Assembly: GCA_019347805.1 (NCBI GenBank)
Contig: JAHWKR010000035.1
Coordinates: forward strand, 1 to 36,890
Reading direction: 5' to 3'
Length of the DNA stretch: 36,890 nt
Source of the DNA: Methanobacteriota archaeon
Lineage (GTDB): Archaea; Thermoplasmatota; E2; JACPAO01; JAHWKR01
Below are positions 1 through 8,108 of the stretch, piece by piece. Under the pieces are notes generated by a model. That model saw only the letters and a program-made list of their open reading frames with translations, was not told the origin of the DNA and searched no databases. Position 1 is the stretch's first letter. Each line of letters begins with the position of its first letter. A program made the position numbers and the translations under genes.

Positions 1-1
1 C

Positions 2-865
2 TCGGACCACATCGCCACCTGGTACAACGACCTCGCGGTGAACAAGACGCTCATCGCGGGCCAATGGGGCCACAGCATGCCGGCCGAAGCGGAGGACGCC
101 TACGGCGATTGGTGGCACTATGTCACCGCCTTCTTCGACACGCACGTCAAGGGCGTCGACACCGGTATGTTCGGGACCGACGTCGCCTGGGTGCAGGACA
201 CCGACAAGACCTGGCACCGCTCGGCCGATTGGCCCCTCCAGGGCGAAGACCGCGACGAGATCGTCTTCCGTCTCACCGACAAGGCGACGCTCGACCCGAC
301 AGCGGACGACGTCACCGCCACGTTCACCTGGCACGCCTGTCCGCGCGACGAGCACTCCAAGGGCCAGACCTCGAAGCTCGGAAGCACCGGTCTCGCGGTG
401 GACCATTGCGCCCCCGGTGAGCCGACCGCGCTCTACTTCGAATCGGACGCGTTCGTAAACGACACGCTCCTTTCCGGCGTGCCCCTTCTCGACGTGACGC
501 TCCGCTCGACGAGCGACTTCACGCACCTCGTCTGGGTGCTCGAACGGATCGATGCCAAGGGCGAAGTGCGCCGGGAGAACTACGGCTACCTGAACCCGAC
601 CTACCGCCACGGCATCGACAATGCCACGCCGGTACCGACGGACACGCCGTACACGGTCACCATCGACGGCTACCCGCAAGAGGACGTCATCAAGAAAGGC
701 GAACGATTGCGCCTCACCATCAGGAGCCACGACGACGGACGCACCATCGAATCGTTCCGAGCGGGCACCAACACGCTCGTCATCGGACCGGACGCGCCCG
801 CCACGTTCACCTTGCCGGTGCGGCCCGACGATCTGAAGGGCGTGCGGCTGGCGATGGAGTCATGA
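2..865 (+). CDS. X-Pro dipeptidyl-peptidase / CocE-type serine hydrolase, C-terminal part (5' end outside window)
   Basis: The reading frame is open from the first bases of the window, so the gene begins upstream; 287 residues are visible. The visible part opens with a segment ending in GQWGHS, which matches the region around the catalytic histidine of the S15/CocE alpha/beta-hydrolase family (usually GPWxH). It is followed by about 230 residues rich in beta strands that fit the family's C-terminal jelly-roll domain: a WHRSADWP segment, then LLDVTLRSTSDFTHLVWVL, then a closing strand region. The catalytic Ser and Asp would lie upstream and cannot be checked. Known members cleave X-Pro dipeptides or hydrolyse esters and amides; which applies here cannot be told. 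A GTG at 38 would cut into the hydrolase fold and is not a likely start. Confidence 0.72.
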   Translation, partial: SDHIATWYNDLAVNKTLIAGQWGHSMPAEAEDAYGDWWHYVTAFFDTHVKGVDTGMFGTDVAWVQDTDKTWHRSADWPLQGEDRDEIVFRLTDKATLDPTADDVTATFTWHACPRDEHSKGQTSKLGSTGLAVDHCAPGEPTALYFESDAFVNDTLLSGVPLLDVTLRSTSDFTHLVWVLERIDAKGEVRRENYGYLNPTYRHGIDNATPVPTDTPYTVTIDGYPQEDVIKKGERLRLTIRSHDDGRTIESFRAGTNTLVIGPDAPATFTLPVRPDDLKGVRLAMES

Positions 866-910
866 GGTGTTGTCGAGCCAGCGCCTCTACGTGACAGCCT
901 TGGTTCCGCT

Positions 911-945
911 ACCTTTATAGTATGAACCATCCATAACCATCCATA
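911..945 (+). promoter_or_regulatory. TATA box and tandem direct repeat (probable autoregulatory operator) of the toxin-antitoxin operon
   Basis: A TATA-like element (TTTATAGT, about 914-921) lies about 28 nt before the GTG start at 946, which predicts a leaderless transcript. Between box and start are two exact back-to-back copies of AACCATCCAT (925-934 and 935-944). A direct repeat over the transcript start, in front of a ribbon-helix-helix antitoxin gene, is the usual place for the operator of such systems. No Shine-Dalgarno sequence is present, which agrees with leaderless translation. Confidence 0.55.
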
Positions 946-1140
946 GTGGCTCATACCACCATCCCCATCGACCCGCGCATCCGGGACCGCCTCCGCACCT
1001 TCGGCATCGCGGGGGAGACCTACAATGAGATCCTTGAGCGACTCATGGACGAATCCGCCGAGCGAGCGTTCACGGCCGAGCTCTACCGGATCTACAAGGA
1101 GACGCCTGAGGACGCCTGGGTCGACCTTGAGGACCTTTGA
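946..1140 (+). CDS. RelB/VapB-like antitoxin with N-terminal ribbon-helix-helix
   Basis: 64 residues from a GTG start. The N-terminus has a short beta strand (HTTIPID) followed by two amphipathic helices (PRIRDRLRTFG, then ETYNEILERLM), the pattern of a ribbon-helix-helix DNA-binding antitoxin. The C-terminal half is acidic and would be the toxin-wrapping tail. The stop codon shares one base with the ATG of the toxin gene (TGATG), so the pair is translationally coupled. The family role is to bind DNA and neutralise the toxin; this is inferred from arrangement and sequence pattern, without a database match. Confidence 0.72.
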   Translation: MAHTTIPIDPRIRDRLRTFGIAGETYNEILERLMDESAERAFTAELYRIYKETPEDAWVDLEDL

Positions 1141-1424
1141 TGGGGCGGCGGCTCAGGCTGCAGCCTGAGTATGCCGCTGATGTGCTCCGGAACGCGCCAC
1201 CCCAGACGCGCAAGCGTCTCAAGGCGGCCTTGCGCCTCCTCTTGGACGACCCGATGGGCTTGACGGTCGGGCTGGACGTCCGTGCGCTCCGACGCCCGCG
1301 CGGCCAACCGCGCATGTTCCGTCTCCGTGTGGGGGAGTGGCGCTGCGCGTTTCTCATCGAGGACGACGTCTTGTTCGTGGTCCGCATCTTCCATCGACGC
1401 GAAGGCTACGAATGGTTGGAGTGA
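1140..1424 (+). CDS. RelE/ParE-superfamily toxin
   Basis: 94 residues from the ATG at 1140; an in-frame TTG sits one codon earlier. The core (RMFRLRVGEW, CAFLIEDDVLFVVRIFHRREGY) matches the central beta sheet of RelE toxins: a basic R-x-FRLRVG strand, a hydrophobic strand after an acidic turn, and a C-terminal HRR(E)xY motif. N-terminal helices carry many Arg and Lys residues (PQTRKRLKAALRLLLDDP). RelE toxins usually cleave mRNA in the ribosomal A site; ParE relatives poison gyrase, and the two cannot be separated here. Gene order is antitoxin then toxin, with a one-base overlap. Confidence 0.8.
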   Translation: MGRRLRLQPEYAADVLRNAPPQTRKRLKAALRLLLDDPMGLTVGLDVRALRRPRGQPRMFRLRVGEWRCAFLIEDDVLFVVRIFHRREGYEWLE

Positions 1425-1440
1425 CCAAGAACGTAGAAGC

Positions 1441-1480
1441 GCAAGAAAAAAGAACGTGGAGAAGAAGGGGGAAAGAGAAC
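1441..1480 (-). terminator. Pyrimidine-rich terminator tract after uS10
   Basis: On the minus strand this is a run of C and T with two T-rich blocks. It lies beyond the hairpin region that follows the uS10 stop and probably ends the tuf-rpsJ transcript. Minus-strand genes elsewhere in the window show similar tracts. Confidence 0.45.
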
Positions 1481-1497
1481 CGGTCTCGACGGCCCGT

Positions 1498-1669
1498 GAG
1501 ATCTAAGATCTCAAGACGATATTCGGCTCGCGTGGGCTTTCGCCCCCGCTCGCCTCATGTCGTGCAGGTCTACGACCTGAGCACGATCTCGATGTTCGCC
1601 TCGCGCGGTCGCCCTTCGGGCTCCCTCGCTCGGCTCACTTCTCGATCGCCCTGGCGGTCTTACGACCGC
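1498..1669 (-). repeat. Hairpin-rich mosaic repeat downstream of and overlapping the end of rpsJ
   Basis: Five short inverted repeats stand in a row: 1498-1512 (GAGATC, loop TAA), 1534-1545 (GGGC, loop TTTC), 1562-1584 (GTGC plus AGGTC, loop TAC), 1611-1621 (GCCC, loop TTC) and 1654-1669 (GCGGTC, loop TTAC). The last spans the uS10 stop codon. The segment around 1604-1640 (CGGTCGCCCTTCGGGCTCCC) recurs at about 15821-15850, after another minus-strand gene. Between the hairpins lies a second copy of the uS10 C-terminal coding sequence (1570-1599). I know no named family for this repeat. Confidence 0.6.
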
Positions 1670-1974
1670 AGGACGATCTCGATATTGACACCGTCGGGCA
1701 CTTGGATGCGCATCAGTTGTCTGAGCGCTCGGTCGTCGGCGTCGAGGTCGATGAGCCGTTTGTGGATCCGCATCTCCCATCGGTCCCAGGTCTCCGAGCC
1801 TTCCCCGTCGGGGGACTTCCGGCACGGCACCTTGAGGTGCTTGGTGGGAAGCGGGATGGGTCCGGAGAGTGCTACGCCTGTCCGCTCGGCGATCGTCTTG
1901 ATCTGGGTACAGACCGAGTCGACCTGCGCGGCTTGGCGCCCTGTGAGGGAGATCCTTGCTTTTTGGCCAGCCAT
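1660..1974 (-). CDS. rpsJ: 30S ribosomal protein uS10
   Basis: 104 residues, close to the usual archaeal uS10 length. Recognisable features are an N-terminal strand with KARISLTG, the central segment with [20 protein letters not shown] typical of archaeal and eukaryotic uS10/S20e, the [12 protein letters not shown] helix-strand, and the C-terminal strand ending NIEIVLRS. The protein sits in the head of the small ribosomal subunit. It follows tuf on the same strand after 42 nt, the common archaeal arrangement, and is probably co-transcribed with it. Its stop codon lies inside a hairpin, and a partial copy of its 3' end lies exactly 90 nt further on. Confidence 0.95.
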   Translation of the reverse strand: MAGQKARISLTGRQAAQVDSVCTQIKTIAERTGVALSGPIPLPTKHLKVPCRKSPDGEGSETWDRWEMRIHKRLIDLDADDRALRQLMRIQVPDGVNIEIVLRS

Positions 1975-2016
1975 GTTGACGCCTTCCCTTTTGATCGGGT
2001 CGCGTCGAGAAGCGTT

Positions 2017-3279
2017 CTACCGCTTCTCGATGTCGAGACAGACGCCTGCGGCCACGGTCTGACCCATGTCACGGATGGCGAAGCGTCCCAACTGCGGGAT
2101 CTCCTTGCCCTTCTCGATGACCATGGGGCGGGTGGGCCGGATCTTCACGATGGCCGCGTCGCCGGTCTTGAGGAACTGGGGGTTCTCCTCCTTGACCTGG
2201 CCGGTGCGGGGGTCGAGCTTCTTCTGGAGCTCTTCGAAGGTGCACGCGACCTGGGCGGTGTAGGCGTGGAAGACCGGGGTGTAGCCGGGGGCGATGACAC
2301 TGGGGTGGTTGAGGACCATGACCTGCGCCGTGAAGGTGCGGGCGACGGTCGGGGGGTTGTCCACGGGGCCCATGACGTCACCGCGGCGGATGTCGTTCTT
2401 GCCGACACCACGGCAGTTGAACCCGACGTTGTCGCCGGGGGTCGCCTCGGGGATCTCCTCGTGGTGCATCTCGATGGACTTCACTTCGCCCTGCTTGTCG
2501 GAGGGCTGGAAGGACACCTTGAGGCCGGGCTTGAGGACGCCGGTCTCGACACGACCGACGGGCACGGTGCCGATGCCGGTGATCGAGTAGACGTCCTGGA
2601 TGGGGAGCCGGAGCGGGAGGTCGGTGGGCTTCTTGGGCTCGTCGAAGTCGTCGAGGGCCGCAAGGAGCGTCTTGCCCTTGTGCCAGTCGAGCTTGCCGCG
2701 CTCCTTGACGCCGTCTCCGATGAAAGCGGAGATGGGGATGACCTCGACCTTGTCGGTGTTGTAGCCGACGCTCTTGAGGAGCTTGTGGACCTCGGCCTTG
2801 ACGGCGTTGAACTTGGCCTCGTCGTAACCGATGGCGTCCATCTTGTTGACGGCGACGACCAGTTGCTGCACGCCGAGCGTACGGGCAAGGAACACGTGCT
2901 CCTTGGTCTGGGCCTGGATGCCGTCCGGACCGGATACCATGAGGATGCCGGCGTCCGCCTGCGAGGCGCCCGTGATCATGTTCTTGACGAAGTCACGGTG
3001 GCCGGGGGCGTCGATGATCGTGAAGTAATACTTGTCGGTGTCGAACTTCTTGTGCGCGACGTCGATGGTGATGCCGCGCTCGCGCTCTTCCTTGAGACCA
3101 TCCATGATCCAGGCGAGCGCGAAGGATCCCTTGCCTTTCGACTCGGCTTCCTTCTTGTATTGTTCGACGACATGGGCCGGGAACTGGCCGGTGTCCAAGA
3201 GCAGGCGTCCGACGGTCGTCGACTTTCCGTGGTCGACATGACCGATCACGACGAGGTTCATGTGGGGCTTCTTTGCCAT
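2017..3279 (-). CDS. tuf: Elongation factor 1-alpha (aEF1A, EF-Tu homologue)
   Basis: 420 residues, the normal archaeal length. GTPase motifs: G1 GHVDHGKS at 13-20, G2 region GITID at about 69-73, G3 DAPGH at 90-94, G4 NKMD at 145-148. Domains 2 and 3 follow, with [11 protein letters not shown] and a C-terminal [14 protein letters not shown]. The protein delivers aminoacyl-tRNA to the ribosomal A site in the cytoplasm. The start ATG has a GAGGTAAG Shine-Dalgarno site just upstream. The gene is followed by rpsJ in what is probably a two-gene transcript. The sequence is of archaeal/eukaryotic type (eEF1A-like), not bacterial EF-Tu. Confidence 0.97.
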   Translation of the reverse strand: MAKKPHMNLVVIGHVDHGKSTTVGRLLLDTGQFPAHVVEQYKKEAESKGKGSFALAWIMDGLKEERERGITIDVAHKKFDTDKYYFTIIDAPGHRDFVKNMITGASQADAGILMVSGPDGIQAQTKEHVFLARTLGVQQLVVAVNKMDAIGYDEAKFNAVKAEVHKLLKSVGYNTDKVEVIPISAFIGDGVKERGKLDWHKGKTLLAALDDFDEPKKPTDLPLRLPIQDVYSITGIGTVPVGRVETGVLKPGLKVSFQPSDKQGEVKSIEMHHEEIPEATPGDNVGFNCRGVGKNDIRRGDVMGPVDNPPTVARTFTAQVMVLNHPSVIAPGYTPVFHAYTAQVACTFEELQKKLDPRTGQVKEENPQFLKTGDAAIVKIRPTRPMVIEKGKEIPQLGRFAIRDMGQTVAAGVCLDIEKR

Positions 3280-3430
3280 TTTCTTACCTCACGGTTGTCT
3301 GGCCCGCATGCGCAAGGCGCCGGAGGACAAGCCACCGGCTGGCCCATGACCACGGACGGCGCGGTCCACGGTTCTCCGCAAGAGGGCTCACGAAAAACCG
3401 CGCACGGGCGGACTCGAGCCGAGTATAAGG
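3280..3430 (-). promoter_or_regulatory. tuf promoter and long 5' leader
   Basis: On the minus strand a TATA-like element (CTTATACTC, 3422-3430) predicts transcription from about 3398, giving a leader of about 118 nt. That predicted 5' end coincides with one arm of a 7-bp inverted repeat, GCGCGGT (3359-3365) with ACCGCGC (3397-3403). The transcript would therefore begin inside a stem-loop. The leader ends in a GAGGTAAG ribosome-binding site. Whether the stem regulates tuf is unknown. Confidence 0.45.
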
Positions 3431-3449
3431 TTGTGTATTTGAACCTTTC

Positions 3450-3480
3450 GCACGGTCGGGGGTGTCCCGCCGTGCTTTTT
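3450..3480 (+). terminator. Terminator-like hairpin followed by five T
   Basis: GCACGG (3450-3455) pairs with CCGTGC (3470-3475), extended inside by CGGG/CCCG with one bulged base; TTTTT follows at 3476-3480. On the plus strand this looks like an intrinsic terminator, although no plus-strand gene is seen just upstream. A second perfect stem, CCAGTGC/GCACTGG with a TTTC loop, follows at 3495-3520. Apart from these hairpins and the two promoters, I see nothing in the 3430-3660 interval. Confidence 0.35.
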
Positions 3481-3664
3481 CGTTCGACCCGGGTCCAGTG
3501 CGTCCTTTCGGATGCACTGGCCGAGCGCGGCTTGCGGGGTCCAGGTCATCTACTTGTCGCCCGTGGCACCCTCTCCCCTTCTGCGACCCCTGCTCCCGCT
3601 GTCTGTCTGTCCCACGGGAAGTTTTTTCTACCCTGTCGTCTGCGTCCGGCCGTCGAAACCCGAC

Positions 3665-5749
3665 GTGGTCTCCGTGTCCCGAACCGCCCCCCTCCTCGTA
3701 TTGGCCCTCCTCGTCCTGTCGACCGTCCCGCTCGCGCTCCACGCTCAGGAGACGGTTACGCAGTCCGGGAGCGACCTGGAGATCCTCGACCCGAAGGGCG
3801 ACGTCAGTCCCTATGGGCTCCTCGGGGACGACCCGACCCCCGTCGGTGAGGTCTACGACCATGTCGATGTCGAACGGATCGTCATCGGCGCCGAGACCCC
3901 GGACACGTTCACCGTCACCTTCGACCTGGCCGGTCGCAGTGAGCCGAAGGCGATCGCCACCGAGGCGGTCGCCCTCAACGACGTCTCCTGTTACCTCCGC
4001 TGGACCTACGACGGCAAGGACGAGGTCGAATACAGGGTCGGCGTCCACGCCGGGAACTTCCTCGACGCCCCCGGCGGGGACCTGTCGCTCTATCCACAGC
4101 TCAATCGGATCGACCGCTCCGACGGCGACTACCGCTGGGATTACTGGTATCCGGAGGACGGCGCCTTCACGTTCGAATGGGACGCGGCCGAGCATTCATT
4201 CACCTGGGTCGTCGCCAAGGCCTTCACGCCGCTCCGCGCTGACGGCGAACCGCCCGCCAAGGGCGTGACCCTCACCCCCGTCTATGCCGCTTGTGGCACC
4301 GACGTCGCGTTCTTCGGCTCCCTCCAGGACCGGGTCATGACCGAGGGCCAGACGTTCCGGTTCACCGACCCCGGTGCCGGGTCCGTGGTCAAGATGCGCT
4401 TCGGCGGCCCCGAAACGAAGATCGGCACGACCGGCATCGTCCCCGGCGACGCCGTGGTGCTTCCGCTCTACGTCCTCAACACGGATGACAGCCGCAAGAT
4501 CGTCACCCTTACGGCGGCCGCCATCGCCCCCGACGGGACGACGCTGCCGTGGGAGCTCACCGTCGCGCCCCGGCTCGACCTCAAGGCGGGTGAATCCCGC
4601 GCCCTGAAGCTGGTCGCGAAGGCCCCCGCCGATGTCGCAGCCGGTGCCACGGCACGACTCCAGGTCGACCTCGAGGTCCTCGGCGTGACGGCGCCCGCAC
4701 GCGCTTCCCTCCCCGCCAAGGTGGTCCCCGTGCTCGGGCCCGACCTGGACACCTATCGTTTCTTCAGCATGAAACGCGACGCCTCGCCGACCGCGGACAT
4801 CTGGCCCGGTATGTTCGGCCCCAACGATCGAGTGACGATGTCGCTCCTCGATTCGGTCCCCGGTTTCGCACAGGACCCGGTCCTCGTCCGGCCGTTCACC
4901 GGCGGGTCTTCCTATGGTATGCTCGACCCGCTCGGCAAGGAGGTCCGGCTCGACCCGGAAGGCTTCGCCGAGCTCACGGTCGACATCCAGAGCGACCATG
5001 ACGCCAGTGTCGACATGGGGTTCGAGTTCTACATCGACGAGCTCGTCGCCGCCTGGTTCGGCGAGGTCCCGACCGGTGTCTCGACCCTCAAGTTGCCCAT
5101 CCTCAGCGAGCGCATGTCCTTCCCCGCCGGAACTCAGGTGGAGTTCTACATCTACCGCAGCATGGGCTTCGACGATGGCGTCGAGGCGCGGCTCGACCCG
5201 GCCACTTCCTCGTTCCGGCTCCCGCTCCTTCCGATCGCCGAACAGGAACTGCAGCTCACCGACGGTCGGTTCCTTCCCACCTTGGCGCTCGCGCCGGGTG
5301 AGGACAAGGAGGCCTATCTCAACGCCGGCAAGATCTATGCCTACGAGTTGGTGCTCGCCAACGAGGGCGTCGAGACGGACGACCTGACCCTTTCGGCGCG
5401 CGCGGTGAACGCCACCGGTTGGGACGTCCAGCTGGTCCCGGGTCGTTCCTTCCGTGTGCCCGCCGGCAACGCCACCATGTTCGGTGTCGAGCTCGTTCCG
5501 CCCGCGTCCGCGGTCGAGGGCGACAAGGTCGAGATCGTCGTCGAGGCGGTCTCCAAACACGACCCGGCGGCACGCGCCACGATGCGGCTCGGCGCCGTCG
5601 TGACCGGTCTCGACCTGCCGGAGAAGCGGTACGGCGTGAAGGAGGGCCAACTGCCGCCCCTCGAGGAGGCCAAGGAGGCGTCGGCGCCCACGCTCGTCGC
5701 GTTGACGGGTCTGGCCCTCGTGGCCTTGGCCCTGGCCCGGCGCCGCTGA
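3665..5749 (+). CDS. Large exported surface protein with NEW3-like Ig domain and C-terminal membrane anchor (paralogue A)
   Basis: 694 residues from GTG 3665 (GTG 3674 is an alternative). Signal peptide: RTAPLLVLALLVLSTVPLALHA, then mature protein. An N-terminal region begins LDPKGDVSP and has HVDVERIVIGAETPDTF, which looks like a beta-sandwich. A long beta-rich middle follows. Residues about 558-648 hold an Ig-like domain (YELVLANEGVETDD, ATGWDVQLVPGRSF) resembling NEW3 domains. The tail at about 673-694 is a hydrophobic helix ending in RRR. The next gene is a close paralogue, and three more distant ones lie at 21014-30499. No enzyme motif is visible; a role as a surface or adhesion protein is inferred. 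A TATA-like TTTTTTCTA lies at 3622-3630. Confidence 0.8.
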   Translation: MVSVSRTAPLLVLALLVLSTVPLALHAQETVTQSGSDLEILDPKGDVSPYGLLGDDPTPVGEVYDHVDVERIVIGAETPDTFTVTFDLAGRSEPKAIATEAVALNDVSCYLRWTYDGKDEVEYRVGVHAGNFLDAPGGDLSLYPQLNRIDRSDGDYRWDYWYPEDGAFTFEWDAAEHSFTWVVAKAFTPLRADGEPPAKGVTLTPVYAACGTDVAFFGSLQDRVMTEGQTFRFTDPGAGSVVKMRFGGPETKIGTTGIVPGDAVVLPLYVLNTDDSRKIVTLTAAAIAPDGTTLPWELTVAPRLDLKAGESRALKLVAKAPADVAAGATARLQVDLEVLGVTAPARASLPAKVVPVLGPDLDTYRFFSMKRDASPTADIWPGMFGPNDRVTMSLLDSVPGFAQDPVLVRPFTGGSSYGMLDPLGKEVRLDPEGFAELTVDIQSDHDASVDMGFEFYIDELVAAWFGEVPTGVSTLKLPILSERMSFPAGTQVEFYIYRSMGFDDGVEARLDPATSSFRLPLLPIAEQELQLTDGRFLPTLALAPGEDKEAYLNAGKIYAYELVLANEGVETDDLTLSARAVNATGWDVQLVPGRSFRVPAGNATMFGVELVPPASAVEGDKVEIVVEAVSKHDPAARATMRLGAVVTGLDLPEKRYGVKEGQLPPLEEAKEASAPTLVALTGLALVALALARRR

Positions 5750-5754
5750 GCCGC

Positions 5755-5775
5755 CTTCTTCCTTTTTCTCCCCCT
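5755..5775 (+). terminator. Pyrimidine-rich tract after paralogue A
   Basis: A C/T run with a central TTTTT lies just after the stop codon and before the promoter of the next gene. It resembles the T-rich terminators of archaea. Confidence 0.4.
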
Positions 5776-5795
5776 GCAGTCGCGTGGCTGCGGGA

Positions 5796-5828
5796 GCTTT
5801 ATCGTCTCCGTCTTCCTGTCGGTCCCAT
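5796..5828 (+). promoter_or_regulatory. TATA box of paralogue B, probable leaderless transcript
   Basis: GCTTTATCG lies at 5796-5804, its centre about 27 nt before the TTG start at 5828. The transcript should start at or next to the start codon. No Shine-Dalgarno sequence is present, which fits leaderless initiation. Confidence 0.5.
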
Positions 5829-7918
5829 TGCGGAACGCATCGGCTTCGCTCTTGGCCATCATCATGGTGCTCCTCGCGCTCCCGGCCCCGGCCATGGAGA
5901 CGGCCGATGATGCGCCCGCGCCGCTCGTCGTGGCCGACCCGGCCGGTGACCCGTCGCCGAACGCCCTCGTCGACGCGCCGAACCCGGTCGGGTCGGCTTA
6001 TCCGAACGTCGACATCGAGCGCTTCCTTGTGCACGAGGAGCGACCGGATTCGTTCCGTCTGACGATCGACCTCGTCGGGCGGCCGGCCACCACCGCGGTG
6101 CCCGAGGCGGTCGCGACCAACGACCTCTATTGTTCCATCGATTGGCGCTACGGCGACCGCGGCGACCGCCTCTATCGTCTGTTCGTCGGTGCGTTCAATC
6201 CGTTCGATGCCCCGGGTGGTCCGAAGAAATCGTTCTACACGGAACTGGCGCGGATCGGCGACGACGGCCGGGAAGTGGAGGGTCCTGTGTTGGAGGAGGC
6301 GGGGGTCTATGAGTTCTCGTGGGACCCGGAGGAGGTGGTCGTGTCGTTCCGCATGAGCAAGGCGGCCGTCCCGGTCGACGCGGAAGGCCGGCTGCCGTCC
6401 GCCGGTGACGTCCTCGTCCCGCAGCGTGCCCATTGTGTGACCAACATCGGGTATGGTGTCAACATCGTCGACAGGGTGGACCTCTCCGATGCGGCCTTCG
6501 CGTTCACCGACCCGGGGCCGGGGACGACGGTGCGGCTCGGGCTCGGCGGACGCATCGCCCCCTCGGAGGGTCGTTTTCCGGTGACGGGTCTGGGCGCGGG
6601 CGAGCAGGCGGTGCTGCCGTTCGAGGTGGAGAACCTCGATGCGGTGCGGAGGATCGTCTCGCTTTCTCCATCGGTCCGTGATGATGCGGGGACGCTGCTC
6701 GATTGGCCGCTCGTGATGGCGCCGCGCATCGACCTCGGGCCGCGCGAGTCGCGGACGGTCAATCTTGTCGTGCAGGTCCCGGACGACGCCGCGTTCGCGC
6801 TCGCCGCCCTCGTCCAGGTCGACCTCGAGGTGGTCGGGCTCGATGCGCCGGCGCGTGCGGCGGTGGAGGGGCGGGTCCTGCCGGTCTTGGGGCCGGGCAA
6901 TGACACCTACACGTTCCATGTGCGCACGCAGGACGGGAGCGTCCTCGCCGACCATTATCCGGGTCTGCTCCAGCACGGGACGCGCATCCTGTTGTCGCTT
7001 CTTGACGAGGTGGAGGGTTTCGATGACGCGCCGTTCATGTTGCGTCCGTTCGCCCCGCGCGCGCCCTATCTTGTGCTCGACCCGCTCGCGGGACCGGCGC
7101 GGCTCGACCCGGACGGCGTGGCGGAGTTGACGTTGGCGCTCGAGGGCGACGCGGGGGCCGATGTGCGGGTCTTGTTCGAGTTCCTCATCGACCGCGTGCC
7201 GGTCGCGCATTACACGGGCGATGTCCGGGCGGACGGGACGACGACGTTGCGGCTGCCCATCGTCGCGCCGGTGACATCGTTCCTGCTGGGCTCCGAAGTG
7301 GCGTTCGGGCTCAAGGTCGAGGTGCCGCCGGAGCGGGGCAACCTCGGTGTGCGGTTCGACCCGGCGGCCTCTTCGTTCTCGTTGCCGCTCTTGCCGGTGG
7401 CGGAGCAGCGGCTCGTGTTGTCTGATGGTCAATATCTGCCGACTCTGGGTCTTGCGCCGGGCCAGGGGAAGGAGGTCTATGTCAATCGGGGGGTGGTGCA
7501 GGCGTTCGACCTGATCGTCGCCAACGAGGGCGTCGCGACGGACGACCTTTCCCTTTCGGCACGTGTCGTGAACGCGACCGGTTGGGACGTCGACGTGGTG
7601 CCGGGCCGCGCGTTCCGTGTACCGGCGGGCAACGCCACCATGTTCGGTGTCGAGGTCGTCGCGCCGAGAGCGGCGGCCGAGGGCGATCGGGTGGAGGTCG
7701 TGGTCGAGGCGGTCTCGGAGCATGACCCGGCGGCACGGGCGTCGTTGCGCCTGTCCGCCGTCGTGACGGAGTTGCCTTTGCCGGAGCGGCGTTATGATGC
7801 GGGGGAGGGTCAACTCGCGCCGCTCGAGGAGGCCGAGGAGTCGCCGCCGGTCGGGCTCGCTTTCGTCGCGCTCTTCCTCTTGTTCGCCTTGGCGCGCCTC
7901 CGGCGACCGCTCTCCTGA
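5828..7918 (+). CDS. Large exported surface protein with NEW3-like Ig domain and C-terminal membrane anchor (paralogue B)
   Basis: 696 residues from a TTG start, chosen because it gives a clean signal peptide (RNASASLLAIIMVLLALPAPA) and sits at the distance expected for a leaderless transcript. The protein aligns with paralogue A along its length: DPAGDPSPNALVD near the N-terminus, DAPGG about residue 128, paired YPGL and LLPVAEQ segments, then the Ig-like domain at about 557-647 (LIVANEGVATDD, ATGWDVDVVPGRAF). The tail at about 675-696 is hydrophobic and ends in basic residues, preceded by EGQLAPLEEAEESP, almost the same as in A. Function unknown; probably exported and anchored in the cell membrane facing outward. 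Confidence 0.8.
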   Translation: MRNASASLLAIIMVLLALPAPAMETADDAPAPLVVADPAGDPSPNALVDAPNPVGSAYPNVDIERFLVHEERPDSFRLTIDLVGRPATTAVPEAVATNDLYCSIDWRYGDRGDRLYRLFVGAFNPFDAPGGPKKSFYTELARIGDDGREVEGPVLEEAGVYEFSWDPEEVVVSFRMSKAAVPVDAEGRLPSAGDVLVPQRAHCVTNIGYGVNIVDRVDLSDAAFAFTDPGPGTTVRLGLGGRIAPSEGRFPVTGLGAGEQAVLPFEVENLDAVRRIVSLSPSVRDDAGTLLDWPLVMAPRIDLGPRESRTVNLVVQVPDDAAFALAALVQVDLEVVGLDAPARAAVEGRVLPVLGPGNDTYTFHVRTQDGSVLADHYPGLLQHGTRILLSLLDEVEGFDDAPFMLRPFAPRAPYLVLDPLAGPARLDPDGVAELTLALEGDAGADVRVLFEFLIDRVPVAHYTGDVRADGTTTLRLPIVAPVTSFLLGSEVAFGLKVEVPPERGNLGVRFDPAASSFSLPLLPVAEQRLVLSDGQYLPTLGLAPGQGKEVYVNRGVVQAFDLIVANEGVATDDLSLSARVVNATGWDVDVVPGRAFRVPAGNATMFGVEVVAPRAAAEGDRVEVVVEAVSEHDPAARASLRLSAVVTELPLPERRYDAGEGQLAPLEEAEESPPVGLAFVALFLLFALARLRRPLS

Positions 7919-7956
7919 CACGGCCACGACGGAAGGGGCCGACCGCTGGGAGGGCG

Positions 7957-8070
7957 ATGCCGGCGCTCCCCGACGACCGGAAGGAGAGCCCCCGCCTCCC
8001 GCTCTTCGTCCCGCTCTCGCTCCTCGGACTCGTCGTCCTTGTCGCCCGGCGCAGGTCCAAAGCGTTTTAG
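7957..8070 (+). pseudogene. Orphan C-terminal anchor ORF (37 aa), probable remnant of a third paralogue
   Basis: The ORF encodes little except an anchor: ESPRLPLF, a hydrophobic stretch (VPLSLLGLVVLV) and ARRRSK. This is the same pattern as the tails of the large surface proteins (for example KAEESPSPVFLPVLAL...RRRR at 23260-23350). It lies 38 nt after the stop of paralogue B in a different frame. The simplest reading is the 3' remnant of a deleted paralogue. A real small membrane protein cannot be ruled out. Confidence 0.5.
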
Positions 8071-8108
8071 GCCGCCGGCGGCTCGCCCCGGAGCGGGGAC
8101 GATCCGTC

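Noticed and set aside
1702-3849. A 715-codon plus-strand frame opposite tuf and rpsJ
   Set aside because: It is a shadow of two certain housekeeping genes on the minus strand.
3284-4195. A minus-strand open frame upstream of tuf
   Set aside because: It runs antisense into paralogue A and through the tuf leader; no signal, domain or start site supports it.
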